A stretch of 13,095 bases of DNA from an uncultured Bacillota bacterium (GCA_900321955.1 ONXX01000017.1:1-13095), one strand, 5' to 3'; positions 1-7,097 are shown, numbered from the stretch's first letter. The notes: a model not told the origin generated them from the letters alone. Numbers and translations are program-made.

Positions 1-302
1 AGATACATGTTGAGGTTCTCGTCGGTCGCTGAACCGTCGGCATGTTTCGGACGAAAGGCGGAAGTTGCCAGACCCAGCGACAATTTGGCCAGGTCATGGT
101 TGTATTCTTTTGCCGTATGATCAAACCACTGCGGATTGAATTTGACGTTGATGGTCGTGTTCTTGTCTGTCGTCAGGGTATAGAAACGCGCCTGTATGGT
201 TTGCGTCTCATCCTCTTCTCCCTCTGCCTGAACACAAAAAGGATGACACAGCAGCATCACAAAAACCATTAACAGGATTATTATCTTCTTTGTCATCTTC
301 AT
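1..302 (-). CDS. Secreted protein, lipase-like, N-terminal part only
   Basis: This is the first 100 codons of a minus-strand gene that leaves the window at its left edge. The product starts MKMTKKIIILLMVF and has a typical Sec signal peptide: basic start, hydrophobic core through about residue 20, then a likely cleavage near VQA-EG. The mature part contains the stretch YNHDLAKLSLGLATSAF, which resembles the start of the alpha/beta-hydrolase region in secreted class-3 lipase-like proteins of Firmicutes. The catalytic serine would lie outside the window, so this assignment is an inference. The ATG at 302 was chosen, but an in-frame ATG at 296 is equally possible because neither has a clear Shine-Dalgarno. 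It begins 29 bp after the lysozyme gene on the same strand with no terminator between them, so co-transcription is likely. Confidence 0.6.
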   Translation of the reverse strand, partial: MKMTKKIIILLMVFVMLLCHPFCVQAEGEEDETQTIQARFYTLTTDKNTTINVKFNPQWFDHTAKEYNHDLAKLSLGLATSAFRPKHADGSATDENLNMY

Positions 303-331
303 ATTCTTTTATTGTAGGGGTTCTAATCCAT

Positions 332-1753
332 TTAATCTAGAAATAAAACATCGAAATCGACATTTTCTTCAATACCGTCCACCTGTCCCCAGGCGCAGGT
401 CTGCCACAGTTTATACTTGCCCTCATAGCTTGACCAGTCGGTATAATGGGCCAGCCAGATGGTCCTCTTGTCTGTCTTTCGCCACAGATTCTCCAGATAA
501 TACTTGGAACCATACAACATCGGCGTATAGCCCATCTTTTCTGCTTCTTCTTCGAAGACCTGATACATGTGGTCGAGATCCTTCAGACTGATTTCATAAT
601 ACTGGAAGTCCATGAAGTTCTCCCAGTCAAAAACCACCGGCAGTTCCAGACGGGTATCGCCCAGTTCACTCACGATCTGCCGGAACACGGAACGCACTTC
701 CTCGGCGCTCTTGTCGTTACTGTAATAGTAGACGCCCAAAGGCATGCCGACACTCTTTGCCTTGGCCAGATTGTCCTTGAAAGACTTGTCAAGATATAAG
801 GTGCCGTTTCGGGAGAAGCCGATTCTAAGCATCACGAATTCGCAGCCTGCTTCCTTAAGCTTCACGAAATCGATATCGCCCTGCCATTCGGAAACATCGA
901 TGCCGATCAGACGGTCATCCTGTTTGTATTCCTCATAAAAATCCGCAAAGGGGTAGACTTCCTCTTCTGCCTCATCTTCTTTCGGATAGCGGCTCACCAC
1001 ACGGACATCCAGATCCCAGGAGGTCACATTTTCCGCCTGATCTGTCAGTGTCACAGTTAAAGGATAGGTACCGACTTTTGCCGTATTGACCTTTCCTTCC
1101 ACTTCTATTTTCGGTTTTGGATCAAAGTCATCGCCATAGCTGATGATGTCGGAAATATCGAATTCTTCTCCTCTTAGAATCATCGCACCGTCACCGTAAT
1201 TCAAAACGGTCGGCGCTTCACTGTCTTTAATGAAGACTTCATAGGAGATCTCGGAACGGTTGCCCGATTCATCGGTTGCCGTCACATAGATCCTGTAGGA
1301 ACCGGGGAACTGCTCATCGATATTGCTTTGGTATTCGATCTCTCCCTCATCAAAATCGATGTTTCGCAAAACATCCTGTCTTGTATAGGAGGCGCCTTGT
1401 TTCAGTTCCACGCTTTCCTTGATCACCTTAAGATCCGGCGGCGTCGTATCGATGACTTCGTAGTGAAGAACAACCTCTTTGGAGAACAACCACTTTTTCA
1501 CCGTATAGGTAAAATCATAGGTTCCGATCTTCTGCGTATCCACCACATCGCTTTCCGGAATGACCTGGCCGTTGCTGGAAGCCACCAGAGACAAGGCGTC
1601 ATACGTCACGCCTTTTTCTAAGATCGTATTCTTTTTGACAAAGGTGAGCTTGGGCATCATCAGATACAGGAATAAAAAGAAGCCCAAAAATAAGACGATG
1701 CCAAACCATTTATAGTGATTTCTCTTTTTCTGTTTTTCCATTTCATCTTTCAT
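332..1753 (-). CDS. Membrane-anchored GH25 lysozyme with Ig-like domains
   Basis: The predicted product is a cell-wall muramidase of glycoside hydrolase family 25, cutting the MurNAc-GlcNAc bond of peptidoglycan outside the membrane. Of 473 residues, 16-34 form one hydrophobic helix after a basic N-terminus, best read as an uncleaved signal anchor. Three beta-rich Ig-like modules (DUF5011/HYR type) follow at about 38-101, 104-176 and 178-253; DTTPPDL and DSEAPTV mark module starts. A charged linker (255-280) leads to the GH25 domain at about 282-473. GIDVSEWQ (catalytic-type Asp286) and VVFDWEN (Asp376, Glu378) are intact, so the enzyme should be active. A second in-frame ATG at 1741 (residue 5) could be the true start, since no good ribosome site precedes 1753. 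It is divergent from the GntR operon and probably co-transcribed with the downstream secreted-protein gene. GH25 and topology are firm; its biological role is unknown. Confidence 0.9.
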   Translation of the reverse strand: MKDEMEKQKKRNHYKWFGIVLFLGFFLFLYLMMPKLTFVKKNTILEKGVTYDALSLVASSNGQVIPESDVVDTQKIGTYDFTYTVKKWLFSKEVVLHYEVIDTTPPDLKVIKESVELKQGASYTRQDVLRNIDFDEGEIEYQSNIDEQFPGSYRIYVTATDESGNRSEISYEVFIKDSEAPTVLNYGDGAMILRGEEFDISDIISYGDDFDPKPKIEVEGKVNTAKVGTYPLTVTLTDQAENVTSWDLDVRVVSRYPKEDEAEEEVYPFADFYEEYKQDDRLIGIDVSEWQGDIDFVKLKEAGCEFVMLRIGFSRNGTLYLDKSFKDNLAKAKSVGMPLGVYYYSNDKSAEEVRSVFRQIVSELGDTRLELPVVFDWENFMDFQYYEISLKDLDHMYQVFEEEAEKMGYTPMLYGSKYYLENLWRKTDKRTIWLAHYTDWSSYEGKYKLWQTCAWGQVDGIEENVDFDVLFLD

Positions 1754-1823
1754 TATAGAAAAGTTATGAAATCAAAGCACCCGAATCGATGGGTACCTTT
1801 CTTTTTGTAACAAATTAAACGTA

Positions 1824-1852
1824 TTGACACTTTGCATTATTTGCATTATTAT
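1824..1852 (+). promoter_or_regulatory. Promoter of the GntR operon
   Basis: TTGACA at 1824-1829 is a perfect -35 element. TATTAT at 1847-1852 is a near-consensus -10 with a 17-bp spacer. Transcription should start near 1858-1860, only about 17 nt before the chosen start codon at 1876. The -10 lies inside the inverted repeat described separately, so a bound repressor would block RNA polymerase. Confidence 0.8.
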
Positions 1853-1864
1853 TACTAATGCAAA
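1831..1864. promoter_or_regulatory. Probable GntR operator: three TTTGCATTA half-sites
   Basis: TTTGCATTA occurs at 1831-1839 and again immediately at 1840-1848, and its exact reverse complement TAATGCAAA lies at 1856-1864. The second and third copies form a perfect 9-bp inverted repeat with a 7-nt spacer (TTATTAC). Together they cover the promoter spacer, the -10, the start point and the beginning of the ribosome site. The position directly before a GntR-family gene suggests autoregulation. The repeat is seen directly; binding by this GntR is inferred. Confidence 0.7.
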
Positions 1865-1875
1865 GAGGTATGACT

Positions 1876-2247
1876 ATGATTCTGAATTTCGATTTCCATT
1901 CCGATGTACCGATCTTCATGCAGATACGAAACCAGATCGTCATCGGCATCGCCGAAGGCAAGCTCAAGCCCGGCGAACAGTTACCCACCATACGTGCCCT
2001 GGCCGATGAGTCCGGCATCAATATGATGACCGTCTCCAAGGCCTACCAAATCCTGAAACAGGAAGGCTACATCACTGCCGACAGACGCAGCGGTGCCCGT
2101 GTTGCTTTGAAAGATGATAAAGCGGTCAATGAAAAGACGATGCAGCAGCTTCGTCTGGCGATCTCCGAACTTCGCCTTTCCGGCATGAAAGAAGAAGAGA
2201 TCCTCTCCCTTGTTTCCGGGATTTATCAGGAAGGAGATTTAAAATGA
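1876..2247 (+). CDS. GntR-family regulator, YtrA subfamily
   Basis: A 123-residue DNA-binding repressor. The N-terminal winged helix-turn-helix (about 5-75) has the GntR signature: VPIFMQIRNQIVIGI, then LKPGEQLPTIRALAD, then MMTVSKAYQILKQEGYI and a wing with RRSGARV. The short helical C-terminus of about 45 residues, with no large effector domain, is characteristic of the YtrA subfamily. The start at 1876 was preferred because AAAGAGG (1862-1868) lies 7 nt before it. ATGs at 1858 and 1870 are too close to the predicted transcript start or the ribosome site. Its stop overlaps the next start by 4 nt (ATGA at 2244-2247), so the two are translationally coupled. YtrA regulators usually control a neighbouring membrane transporter or membrane-protein operon and respond to envelope-active compounds; the ligand here is unknown. 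Confidence 0.9.
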   Translation: MILNFDFHSDVPIFMQIRNQIVIGIAEGKLKPGEQLPTIRALADESGINMMTVSKAYQILKQEGYITADRRSGARVALKDDKAVNEKTMQQLRLAISELRLSGMKEEEILSLVSGIYQEGDLK

Positions 2248-3572
2248 CACCCTTCTATATGTGGATTTCCATCGTCTGGATCATCCCGCTTTTAGGCTGG
2301 ACCTTATTCAACGAGACGAGGTTCAAGAAAAACATCGTCTTAGGCGTCACCTTACCTAAAGAAGCGCACGAGGATCCTGCCGTCTTGGATGAACTAGCAA
2401 GCTTTAAAAAGAAACTCTTAATAGTTCTGATCGTTCTGGCCCTTCTTGGCTTTACCTTATTTATACCTGCGTTTTCTGACTACAAGATGACGGTGTGGAT
2501 GACCTGGATGGAACTGATCATCTTCCTTCCCTATCTTCCGTATCTCAAATCCCGTTCCAAACTTCTGGCCCTGAAAGAGGAAAGAGGATGGAAGAAGGAA
2601 AGTCCGAAAGTCTATGTCGATCTCAAAGCCACAGATACTGGCCACTGGCCTTCACCGTTGTGGTTCTTGCCACCGGCACTTCTTAGCCTCCTTCCGCTTT
2701 TCTTTGACCGCAGCGGCTGGCCGATCTATCTGATCTCCTTTGTATCCTGCGCCTTGTTTGCCGTATCGTATCGCTTCCTTTACCGCGATAAGAGCGAGAT
2801 GGTTGATGCCAATACCGAACTGACCATCGCTCTTTCCAGGATCCGCCGTTACAACTGGGCCAAGGCCTGGATCTACATGGCCTGGCTGATGGCTTGCACC
2901 TCGCTGTCTTTGTGGATCACCTTGAAGTACCCGACCTTAGGCTACATTCTCTTGTTTGCCGCCTCGGCTCTTCTGATCATCCTGTGCATCCGCCTGGAAT
3001 ATCGCGTGCGCACCTTACAGGAAAAACTCACGAAAGACTCCGGTGGTCCGGACTACATCGATGAAGACCGCCATTGGCTGGGTGGCTTCCTCTACTACAA
3101 TCCTGACGATCAAAAGACGATCATCAATTCCCGTATCGGTATGAATTCGACGATCAATCTGGCAACACCTGTTGGCAAGATCTTCGCTCTGCTCTCTCTG
3201 GTCTTATTGCTGAGCTTACCGTATATCGGCTTCCTGCTGGATCGCGTCAATCTCTTGCCGATCAACATGGTCGATCAAGAGAAAGTCATTGAGGTTTCTA
3301 TTGGCAGCAAGCATCTCTCCATCGACAAGGAATCGATTGAAGAAGTGACTCTTCTGGAAAAACTGCCCGACCAGCTTGTCCGTCGTTTCGGTACCGCTTC
3401 CGACAAGTTTTTGGAAGGATCTTTCTCCTCCAAAGACTATGGCGCACTGCAGGTCCTGCTGGATCCAACGGCAGCCCCTTACATTCTCATTAAGAATAAA
3501 GAGGGGACCTGGCTCATCAACAGCCGGGAACCTGATCAGACCCTATCGTTCTATCAAAAGATCCATCAATGA
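2244..3572 (+). CDS. DUF5808-type multi-pass membrane protein
   Basis: A 442-residue integral membrane protein, second gene of the GntR operon. AAGGAG at 2231-2236 lies 7 nt before the start. Hydrophobic segments are visible at about 5-22, 56-76, 84-101, 137-154, 158-178, 206-225, 229-249 and 312-332. Between the seventh and eighth lies a conserved-looking motif, DEDRHWLGGFLYYNPDD (273-289) followed by NSRIGMNSTINLA, which matches the DUF5808 type often seen beside YtrA regulators. The C-terminus (about 346-440), with paired beta strands and a final FYQKI helix, looks like a PH-like domain of the sort seen in DUF1648-related proteins. No transporter or enzyme motif is visible. The context suggests an envelope-stress or peptide-resistance role, but that is inference only. 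Confidence 0.8.
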   Translation: MTPFYMWISIVWIIPLLGWTLFNETRFKKNIVLGVTLPKEAHEDPAVLDELASFKKKLLIVLIVLALLGFTLFIPAFSDYKMTVWMTWMELIIFLPYLPYLKSRSKLLALKEERGWKKESPKVYVDLKATDTGHWPSPLWFLPPALLSLLPLFFDRSGWPIYLISFVSCALFAVSYRFLYRDKSEMVDANTELTIALSRIRRYNWAKAWIYMAWLMACTSLSLWITLKYPTLGYILLFAASALLIILCIRLEYRVRTLQEKLTKDSGGPDYIDEDRHWLGGFLYYNPDDQKTIINSRIGMNSTINLATPVGKIFALLSLVLLLSLPYIGFLLDRVNLLPINMVDQEKVIEVSIGSKHLSIDKESIEEVTLLEKLPDQLVRRFGTASDKFLEGSFSSKDYGALQVLLDPTAAPYILIKNKEGTWLINSREPDQTLSFYQKIHQ

Positions 3573-3575
3573 TAC

Positions 3576-3602
3576 AAAGCCGGTTTATTTTAACCGGCTT
3601 TT
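3576..3602 (+). terminator. Terminator of the GntR operon
   Basis: AAAGCCGGTT (3576-3585) pairs perfectly with AACCGGCTTT (3592-3601) around a 6-nt loop and ends in TTTT. It begins 4 nt after the stop codon. Confidence 0.85.
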
Positions 3603-3623
3603 CATCTCCAGTCCTTTGTTTGA

Positions 3624-3632
3624 TGATATGAT
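3624..3632 (+). promoter_or_regulatory. Candidate extended -10 promoter
   Basis: TGATATGAT fits the extended -10 form TGn-TATGAT. No -35 is recognisable at the expected distance. It sits 32 bp upstream of the membrane-protein start at 3664 and just after the preceding terminator, so this gene probably has its own transcript. Confidence 0.45.
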
Positions 3633-3663
3633 GGATTCATAACAACGAAAGAGGGGGCGTCCT

Positions 3664-4254
3664 ATGAATCTGATCAGAAAACATCCGGAAGGTGCACGCA
3701 TCTTCAACGCCATTATGTGTTTATTGGGAGAGTTCGGTGTCTTATTCTCCATGTACCTTCGTTTTAAGAAAAACGATCTCGGCAACCTGATCGGTGATGC
3801 CATCTTAGCCTTTGCGCTCTTCTTTGCCTTCATCTATCTCTACAAAGGATCAGGCAAACGAGCCGCCAACTACTACAAGGCAGCCCTCTATCTGTTTCTG
3901 CTCAGTTCTCTGATCACCATCGTCATCACCTGGATGAACCGTTCCCAGAACTCCACCTTCTACGTCGTCGCCAGCACAGTGATCTCACTGTTCAGCTTTA
4001 TTTTAGTTGCCGTGGTTGCCTTTGTCCCGAACCTGGGCAAACAAAAATCATTACTCTTCTGCGGTGCCAACTACTGCATGCGTGAATTCATCTTTGTCAC
4101 CGTCCTGCTGCTGATGTTCTTTGTACCGGACGGCAAATACGACCGCAGCCTCAGCATGATCGTCAAGCCTCTCGCCGAAGCGATCTTATCCGCTGTCATC
4201 TACGTCAACACCCTTTACAAGTACATCGACAAAGAAAACCGCCACACCGTTTAA
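3664..4254 (+). CDS. Six-helix membrane protein of unknown function
   Basis: A 196-residue protein I do not recognise. AAAGAGGGGG (3648-3657) supports the start. Hydrophobic segments at about 12-32, 42-62, 71-90, 98-122, 139-155 and 165-184 suggest six transmembrane helices with short basic loops (RFKKN, KGSGKR, GKQK). No charged residues or catalytic motif in the helices point to transport or enzymatic activity. The only cysteines are in the first helix (position 19) and around 133-138 (FCGANYC), close together near the fifth helix. It lies between two terminators and appears monocistronic, transcribed in the same direction as the GntR operon. Codon use matches the neighbours, so there is no sign of transfer. 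Confidence 0.75.
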   Translation: MNLIRKHPEGARIFNAIMCLLGEFGVLFSMYLRFKKNDLGNLIGDAILAFALFFAFIYLYKGSGKRAANYYKAALYLFLLSSLITIVITWMNRSQNSTFYVVASTVISLFSFILVAVVAFVPNLGKQKSLLFCGANYCMREFIFVTVLLLMFFVPDGKYDRSLSMIVKPLAEAILSAVIYVNTLYKYIDKENRHTV

Positions 4255-4272
4255 AATATTATTAAGATGCTC

Positions 4273-4306
4273 AAACGCTGTCAGAACTTCCGGACAGCGT
4301 TTTTTT
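4273..4306 (+). terminator. Terminator after the six-helix membrane protein
   Basis: AAACGCTGTC (4273-4282) pairs perfectly with GACAGCGTTT (4293-4302) around a 10-nt loop, followed by a run of seven T (4300-4306). Confidence 0.85.
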
Positions 4307-4326
4307 ATCCGATAAAGTCTCTCATA

Positions 4327-4357
4327 CAAAAAGAAAACCTCCGTCTTATGACAGAGG
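4327..4357 (-). terminator. Terminator of the minus-strand lipoprotein
   Basis: Read on the minus strand, CCTCTGTC and GACGGAGG (plus positions 4350-4357 and 4338-4345) pair with one G-T wobble around a 4-nt loop, followed by TTTTCTTTTT. It lies 26 bp beyond the lipoprotein stop and is back-to-back with the plus-strand terminator. Confidence 0.75.
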
Positions 4358-4383
4358 CTTTGTTTCACATTGATAAATGTTTT

Positions 4384-5289
4384 TTAGAATCCTTCGCCGT
4401 TGTAATCCGGATTTGTGGCATAGCCTAAACCTTCGTAGGTAACTGCTGTGACCTTGAATGGCTTGAAGGCTTCCGTCAGATCGCCGTCTTCAGTGATCTG
4501 CGGTTCACCATCCACCTTGACCAGATAGCTGAAGTAACCGTAATTCATACCGAAGACTTTGTCTTCACCATTGTAGTAGTCAGCGGTCCAGCCTTTGTTG
4601 ACCAACTCTTCGCAACTCATGCCGACCAGCTTGTCCATTTCTTCCTGGCTAGGAACAGCTTCACTGATGTTGATGATCTTGTCGATCGGCAGGACAGCAA
4701 CCATTTCGTTGTACTTCTTGTCGTATTCCGGATCATCGAAATCCAATGCCATCAAAGCATCAAACGTCTCTTTGGAAATGTTGGATTCTGCGCGATAGAC
4801 GGTGTTGTTGAGTTCAAAGGCACAGACATATTTGCCTTCGACCATGCTGTAACCGTGCTGCGGCAAACCTAAGACATCGCCGATGACCTTGGCATCTTCG
4901 ATCTTGTCAACCGTCGGTCCGTCATAGCCTGAGCTCATGGCAAATACAGCAACGTATTCACTCTTTTCTTCGACCGTGTCCGTCAGTGCCTGATCATTGG
5001 AATAATCAGCACCGTTCTTCGTCCATTTGACAAAGACATAGTCCTCATCCGGTTCGCAATACATGGAAACCGTTGCGCCTTTATTGACCATCGAGCCGGC
5101 AGACGTTGCCGGATACTCCTTGTCGATTGCCGGAACTTCACTTCCTTCTGCTAAAGCGATGCGTCCCGGGCCGTAGGTATTGACTGTGACCAGAACCTGA
5201 TCATTGTTTTCAGCTGGTGTTTCTTCTTTTTTTGCACAGCCGCTCATCATCAGCAGCATGACGGCAACTGCAATCAGTAATTTTTTCAT
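4384..5289 (-). CDS. Lipoprotein with InlB B-repeat-like domain
   Basis: A 301-residue surface lipoprotein. The signal MKKLLIAVAVMLLMMSGC ends in a lipobox with Cys18 as the lipidated residue. After a short acidic linker, residues about 32-117 resemble a divergent InlB B-repeat / Flg_new module: VTVNTYGPGRI, then a central turn, then FVKWTKNGADYSND and the closing EYVAVFAM. Residues about 120-301 form a second domain that I do not recognise; it is rich in Asp, Glu and aromatic residues and has no obvious catalytic motif. AAGGGAGGT (plus 5297-5305) is a strong ribosome site for this start. The gene is flanked by its own terminator and a divergent amidohydrolase gene, so it is likely monocistronic. 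A role in adhesion or binding outside the cell is possible but unproven. Confidence 0.8.
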   Translation of the reverse strand: MKKLLIAVAVMLLMMSGCAKKEETPAENNDQVLVTVNTYGPGRIALAEGSEVPAIDKEYPATSAGSMVNKGATVSMYCEPDEDYVFVKWTKNGADYSNDQALTDTVEEKSEYVAVFAMSSGYDGPTVDKIEDAKVIGDVLGLPQHGYSMVEGKYVCAFELNNTVYRAESNISKETFDALMALDFDDPEYDKKYNEMVAVLPIDKIINISEAVPSQEEMDKLVGMSCEELVNKGWTADYYNGEDKVFGMNYGYFSYLVKVDGEPQITEDGDLTEAFKPFKVTAVTYEGLGYATNPDYNGEGF

Positions 5290-5306
5290 TCTTATTACCT
5301 CCCTTA

Positions 5307-5326
5307 CTTATCTTTTCAAAGATAAG
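5307..5326. repeat. Perfect palindrome in the lipoprotein leader
   Basis: CTTATCTTT (5307-5315) and AAAGATAAG (5318-5326) are exact reverse complements separated by TC. The palindrome lies between the candidate -10 at 5335-5340 and the ribosome site at 5297-5305 of the minus-strand lipoprotein, at about the expected transcript start. It could be an operator or a 5' leader hairpin. Confidence 0.65.
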
Positions 5327-5334
5327 CACAATTC

Positions 5335-5340
5335 ATTATA
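5335..5340 (-). promoter_or_regulatory. Candidate -10 for the minus-strand lipoprotein
   Basis: On the minus strand this is an exact TATAAT. No convincing -35 is present 16-18 bp upstream and the preceding bases are not an extended -10 TG. It lies 46 bp upstream of the start codon. Confidence 0.4.
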
Positions 5341-5395
5341 TCTACAATTCTCCTCACCTGCCTATATCAAGTGACAAAATCGGCTCTTAACACTG

Positions 5396-5404
5396 TGTTA
5401 GAAT
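5396..5404 (+). promoter_or_regulatory. Candidate extended -10 for the amidohydrolase
   Basis: TGTTAGAAT fits TGn-TAGAAT. It lies 29 bp before the start codon and has no good -35. It overlaps a short perfect palindrome, TAACAC-T-GTGTTA (5388-5400), that could be an operator. Confidence 0.45.
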
Positions 5405-5433
5405 GAAGACGTAAAAAGCCAGGAGGAAGTTTC

Positions 5434-7089
5434 ATGAAAACAATGTTTACAAACGGCATGATCGTCGATGGCAGCGGAGACAAGCCATACAAGGGCTGCC
5501 TTGTGATCGAAGGCGACAAGATTCTTTTTGTCGGCGAAAAGACAGAAATCAAAGCTGACCGAGTCATCGACGTGAACGGTGCCATGATCTGCCCGGGTCT
5601 CATCGACGCCCACTCCCACAACGACTTCTTTTATGACCGGGAAGACGCCGAGAAATACTATAAGCCTTTTATTATGCAAGGCATCACCACCCAGATCACC
5701 GGCAACTGTTCCTTCTCGCCTTTCGGCATGGACGAAAACACGCCTTACAAAGACAAGATCGGCGGCGGTCTTTTCGATGCCCACCACCCAGGCAGCTTCA
5801 AACAGTTTAAACAGCGGGCCAAGGGCAATCTCTATGTCAATATGGCGCCTTTAGTCGGCAACGGCTCCGTACGAGCCGGCATGAGCGGCTATGATCCTGC
5901 CCCATATAATAAGGAACAGATCGAAAAAGAAATGTCCTACGTCAAAGAGGCGATGGATGAAGGTGCCTTAGGCGGATCCTTCGGCTTTATGTATGAACCA
6001 AACCGCTACTCCAAGGAAGATGAGCTGATCGCCTTTGCCAAGACGATCGCCTCATACGACGGCATCATCACCATTCACCCGCGTGCCTGCTCGATCGTTT
6101 CTGCTGACTATCCTTTAATCACCAGAAAATCCCATCTGGAAATGGGCCTGGATGAAGCGATCGACATCATGAAAAAGTCGGGCTGCCGTCTGGAATACTC
6201 CCATCTGATTTTTACCGGTGCCAGAAGCTGGAAACTCTTAGACAAAATGCTGAAGACCTTCCACAAGACCCGCAAGGAAGGCTATGACATCGCTTATGAC
6301 AATTACGCCTTCCACTACGGCGCTTCCGTCATCACTGTCGTCTTCCCGGAATGGTACGCTTCCTTATCCAAGGAAGAAAGACAAAAACCGATCAATCGCC
6401 TCAAACTTTCCTGGACCATCTTAATGTACCGCAAGGTCTTAGGCATTGACTGGGATGACCTGGTCGTCGCCTACATCGGTGAAGACTATAAACAATACGA
6501 AGGAAAGACTGTCTTGCAGCTGGCCAAAGAAGAATGCGTCACACCGATCGACATGTATCTCAAGCTCGTCGACCTCTCCAATCAGGCCGGCAGCATCTAC
6601 CTTGGCAAATACTACAATGACGCCATCGTCAAACGCCTGATGGAAGATGATCTCTCCGTCTTTATGACCGACGCCTGGGTCGAAGACAAGGGCTTACAGA
6701 ACATCGCTGCCTTCCAGACTTTCCCGCAGTTCTTCCTTCTGGCAAAGCGCTACGGCATGCCTTATGAAAGGATCGTCCGCAAGATGACCGGCGCAACCGC
6801 CGACCGCTATCGCCTGGAAAACAGAGGCTACCTCAAGGAAGGCTACAAAGCCGATATCACCATACTGGATGTCGACAAGCTCAAGGTCAATGAAGCGATT
6901 CCCGATTTCACACCGGAAGGCATTGAATACGTCTACATCAACGGCTCACCGATCGTTGAAGAAGGCAAATACCTTTCTGTGAAAGCCGGTGAACTGATCT
7001 TAAGAAAAGGCTATAAGGAAGCAGAAGAAGAAACAAAACAAAGCCCTGCTTCAAAGCGCAAAATCTTAAGAAAAGTGGTTCGCGTATAG
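5434..7089 (+). CDS. D-aminoacylase-type amidohydrolase, divergent
   Basis: A 551-residue cytoplasmic metal-dependent amidohydrolase, closest in layout to N-acyl-D-amino-acid deacylases (amidohydrolase 3 type), which release D-amino acids from N-acyl forms. AGGAGGA at 5421-5427 supports the start. The N-terminal beta domain leads into DAHSHND (metal-type His60 and His62). GNCSFSP carries Cys92, matching the GNCGFS metal cysteine of D-aminoacylase. Further candidate ligands are His215 (TIHPRACS), His257 (EYSHLIF) and Asp413 (MTDAW). GGSFGFMYEPNRYSKEDELI matches the family segment G-L-x-Y-x-P. After Asp413 the usual HPR-x-x-G-x-FPR stretch reads NIAAFQTFPQ, losing both arginines, so substrate choice may differ. 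The C-terminal tail (525-551) is extended, with an acidic stretch followed by a basic one. It stands alone with its own promoter and terminator, so the context gives no substrate. The superfamily is confident; the exact substrate is not. Confidence 0.85.
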   Translation: MKTMFTNGMIVDGSGDKPYKGCLVIEGDKILFVGEKTEIKADRVIDVNGAMICPGLIDAHSHNDFFYDREDAEKYYKPFIMQGITTQITGNCSFSPFGMDENTPYKDKIGGGLFDAHHPGSFKQFKQRAKGNLYVNMAPLVGNGSVRAGMSGYDPAPYNKEQIEKEMSYVKEAMDEGALGGSFGFMYEPNRYSKEDELIAFAKTIASYDGIITIHPRACSIVSADYPLITRKSHLEMGLDEAIDIMKKSGCRLEYSHLIFTGARSWKLLDKMLKTFHKTRKEGYDIAYDNYAFHYGASVITVVFPEWYASLSKEERQKPINRLKLSWTILMYRKVLGIDWDDLVVAYIGEDYKQYEGKTVLQLAKEECVTPIDMYLKLVDLSNQAGSIYLGKYYNDAIVKRLMEDDLSVFMTDAWVEDKGLQNIAAFQTFPQFFLLAKRYGMPYERIVRKMTGATADRYRLENRGYLKEGYKADITILDVDKLKVNEAIPDFTPEGIEYVYINGSPIVEEGKYLSVKAGELILRKGYKEAEEETKQSPASKRKILRKVVRV

Positions 7090-7097
7090 ACTTCAAC

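Noticed and set aside
446..1621. Several plus-strand open frames opposite the lysozyme
   Set aside because: Antisense shadows of a gene with clear GH25 catalytic motifs.
1752..1757. TATAAT on the minus strand as a -10 for the lysozyme
   Set aside because: It overlaps the annotated ATG and has no -35 near 17 bp upstream. It would work only if translation starts at 1741 on an almost leaderless transcript, so I did not list it as a promoter.
5398..5787. 129-residue minus-strand frame overlapping the amidohydrolase start
   Set aside because: Antisense shadow of the amidohydrolase, with no ribosome site and covering its promoter.
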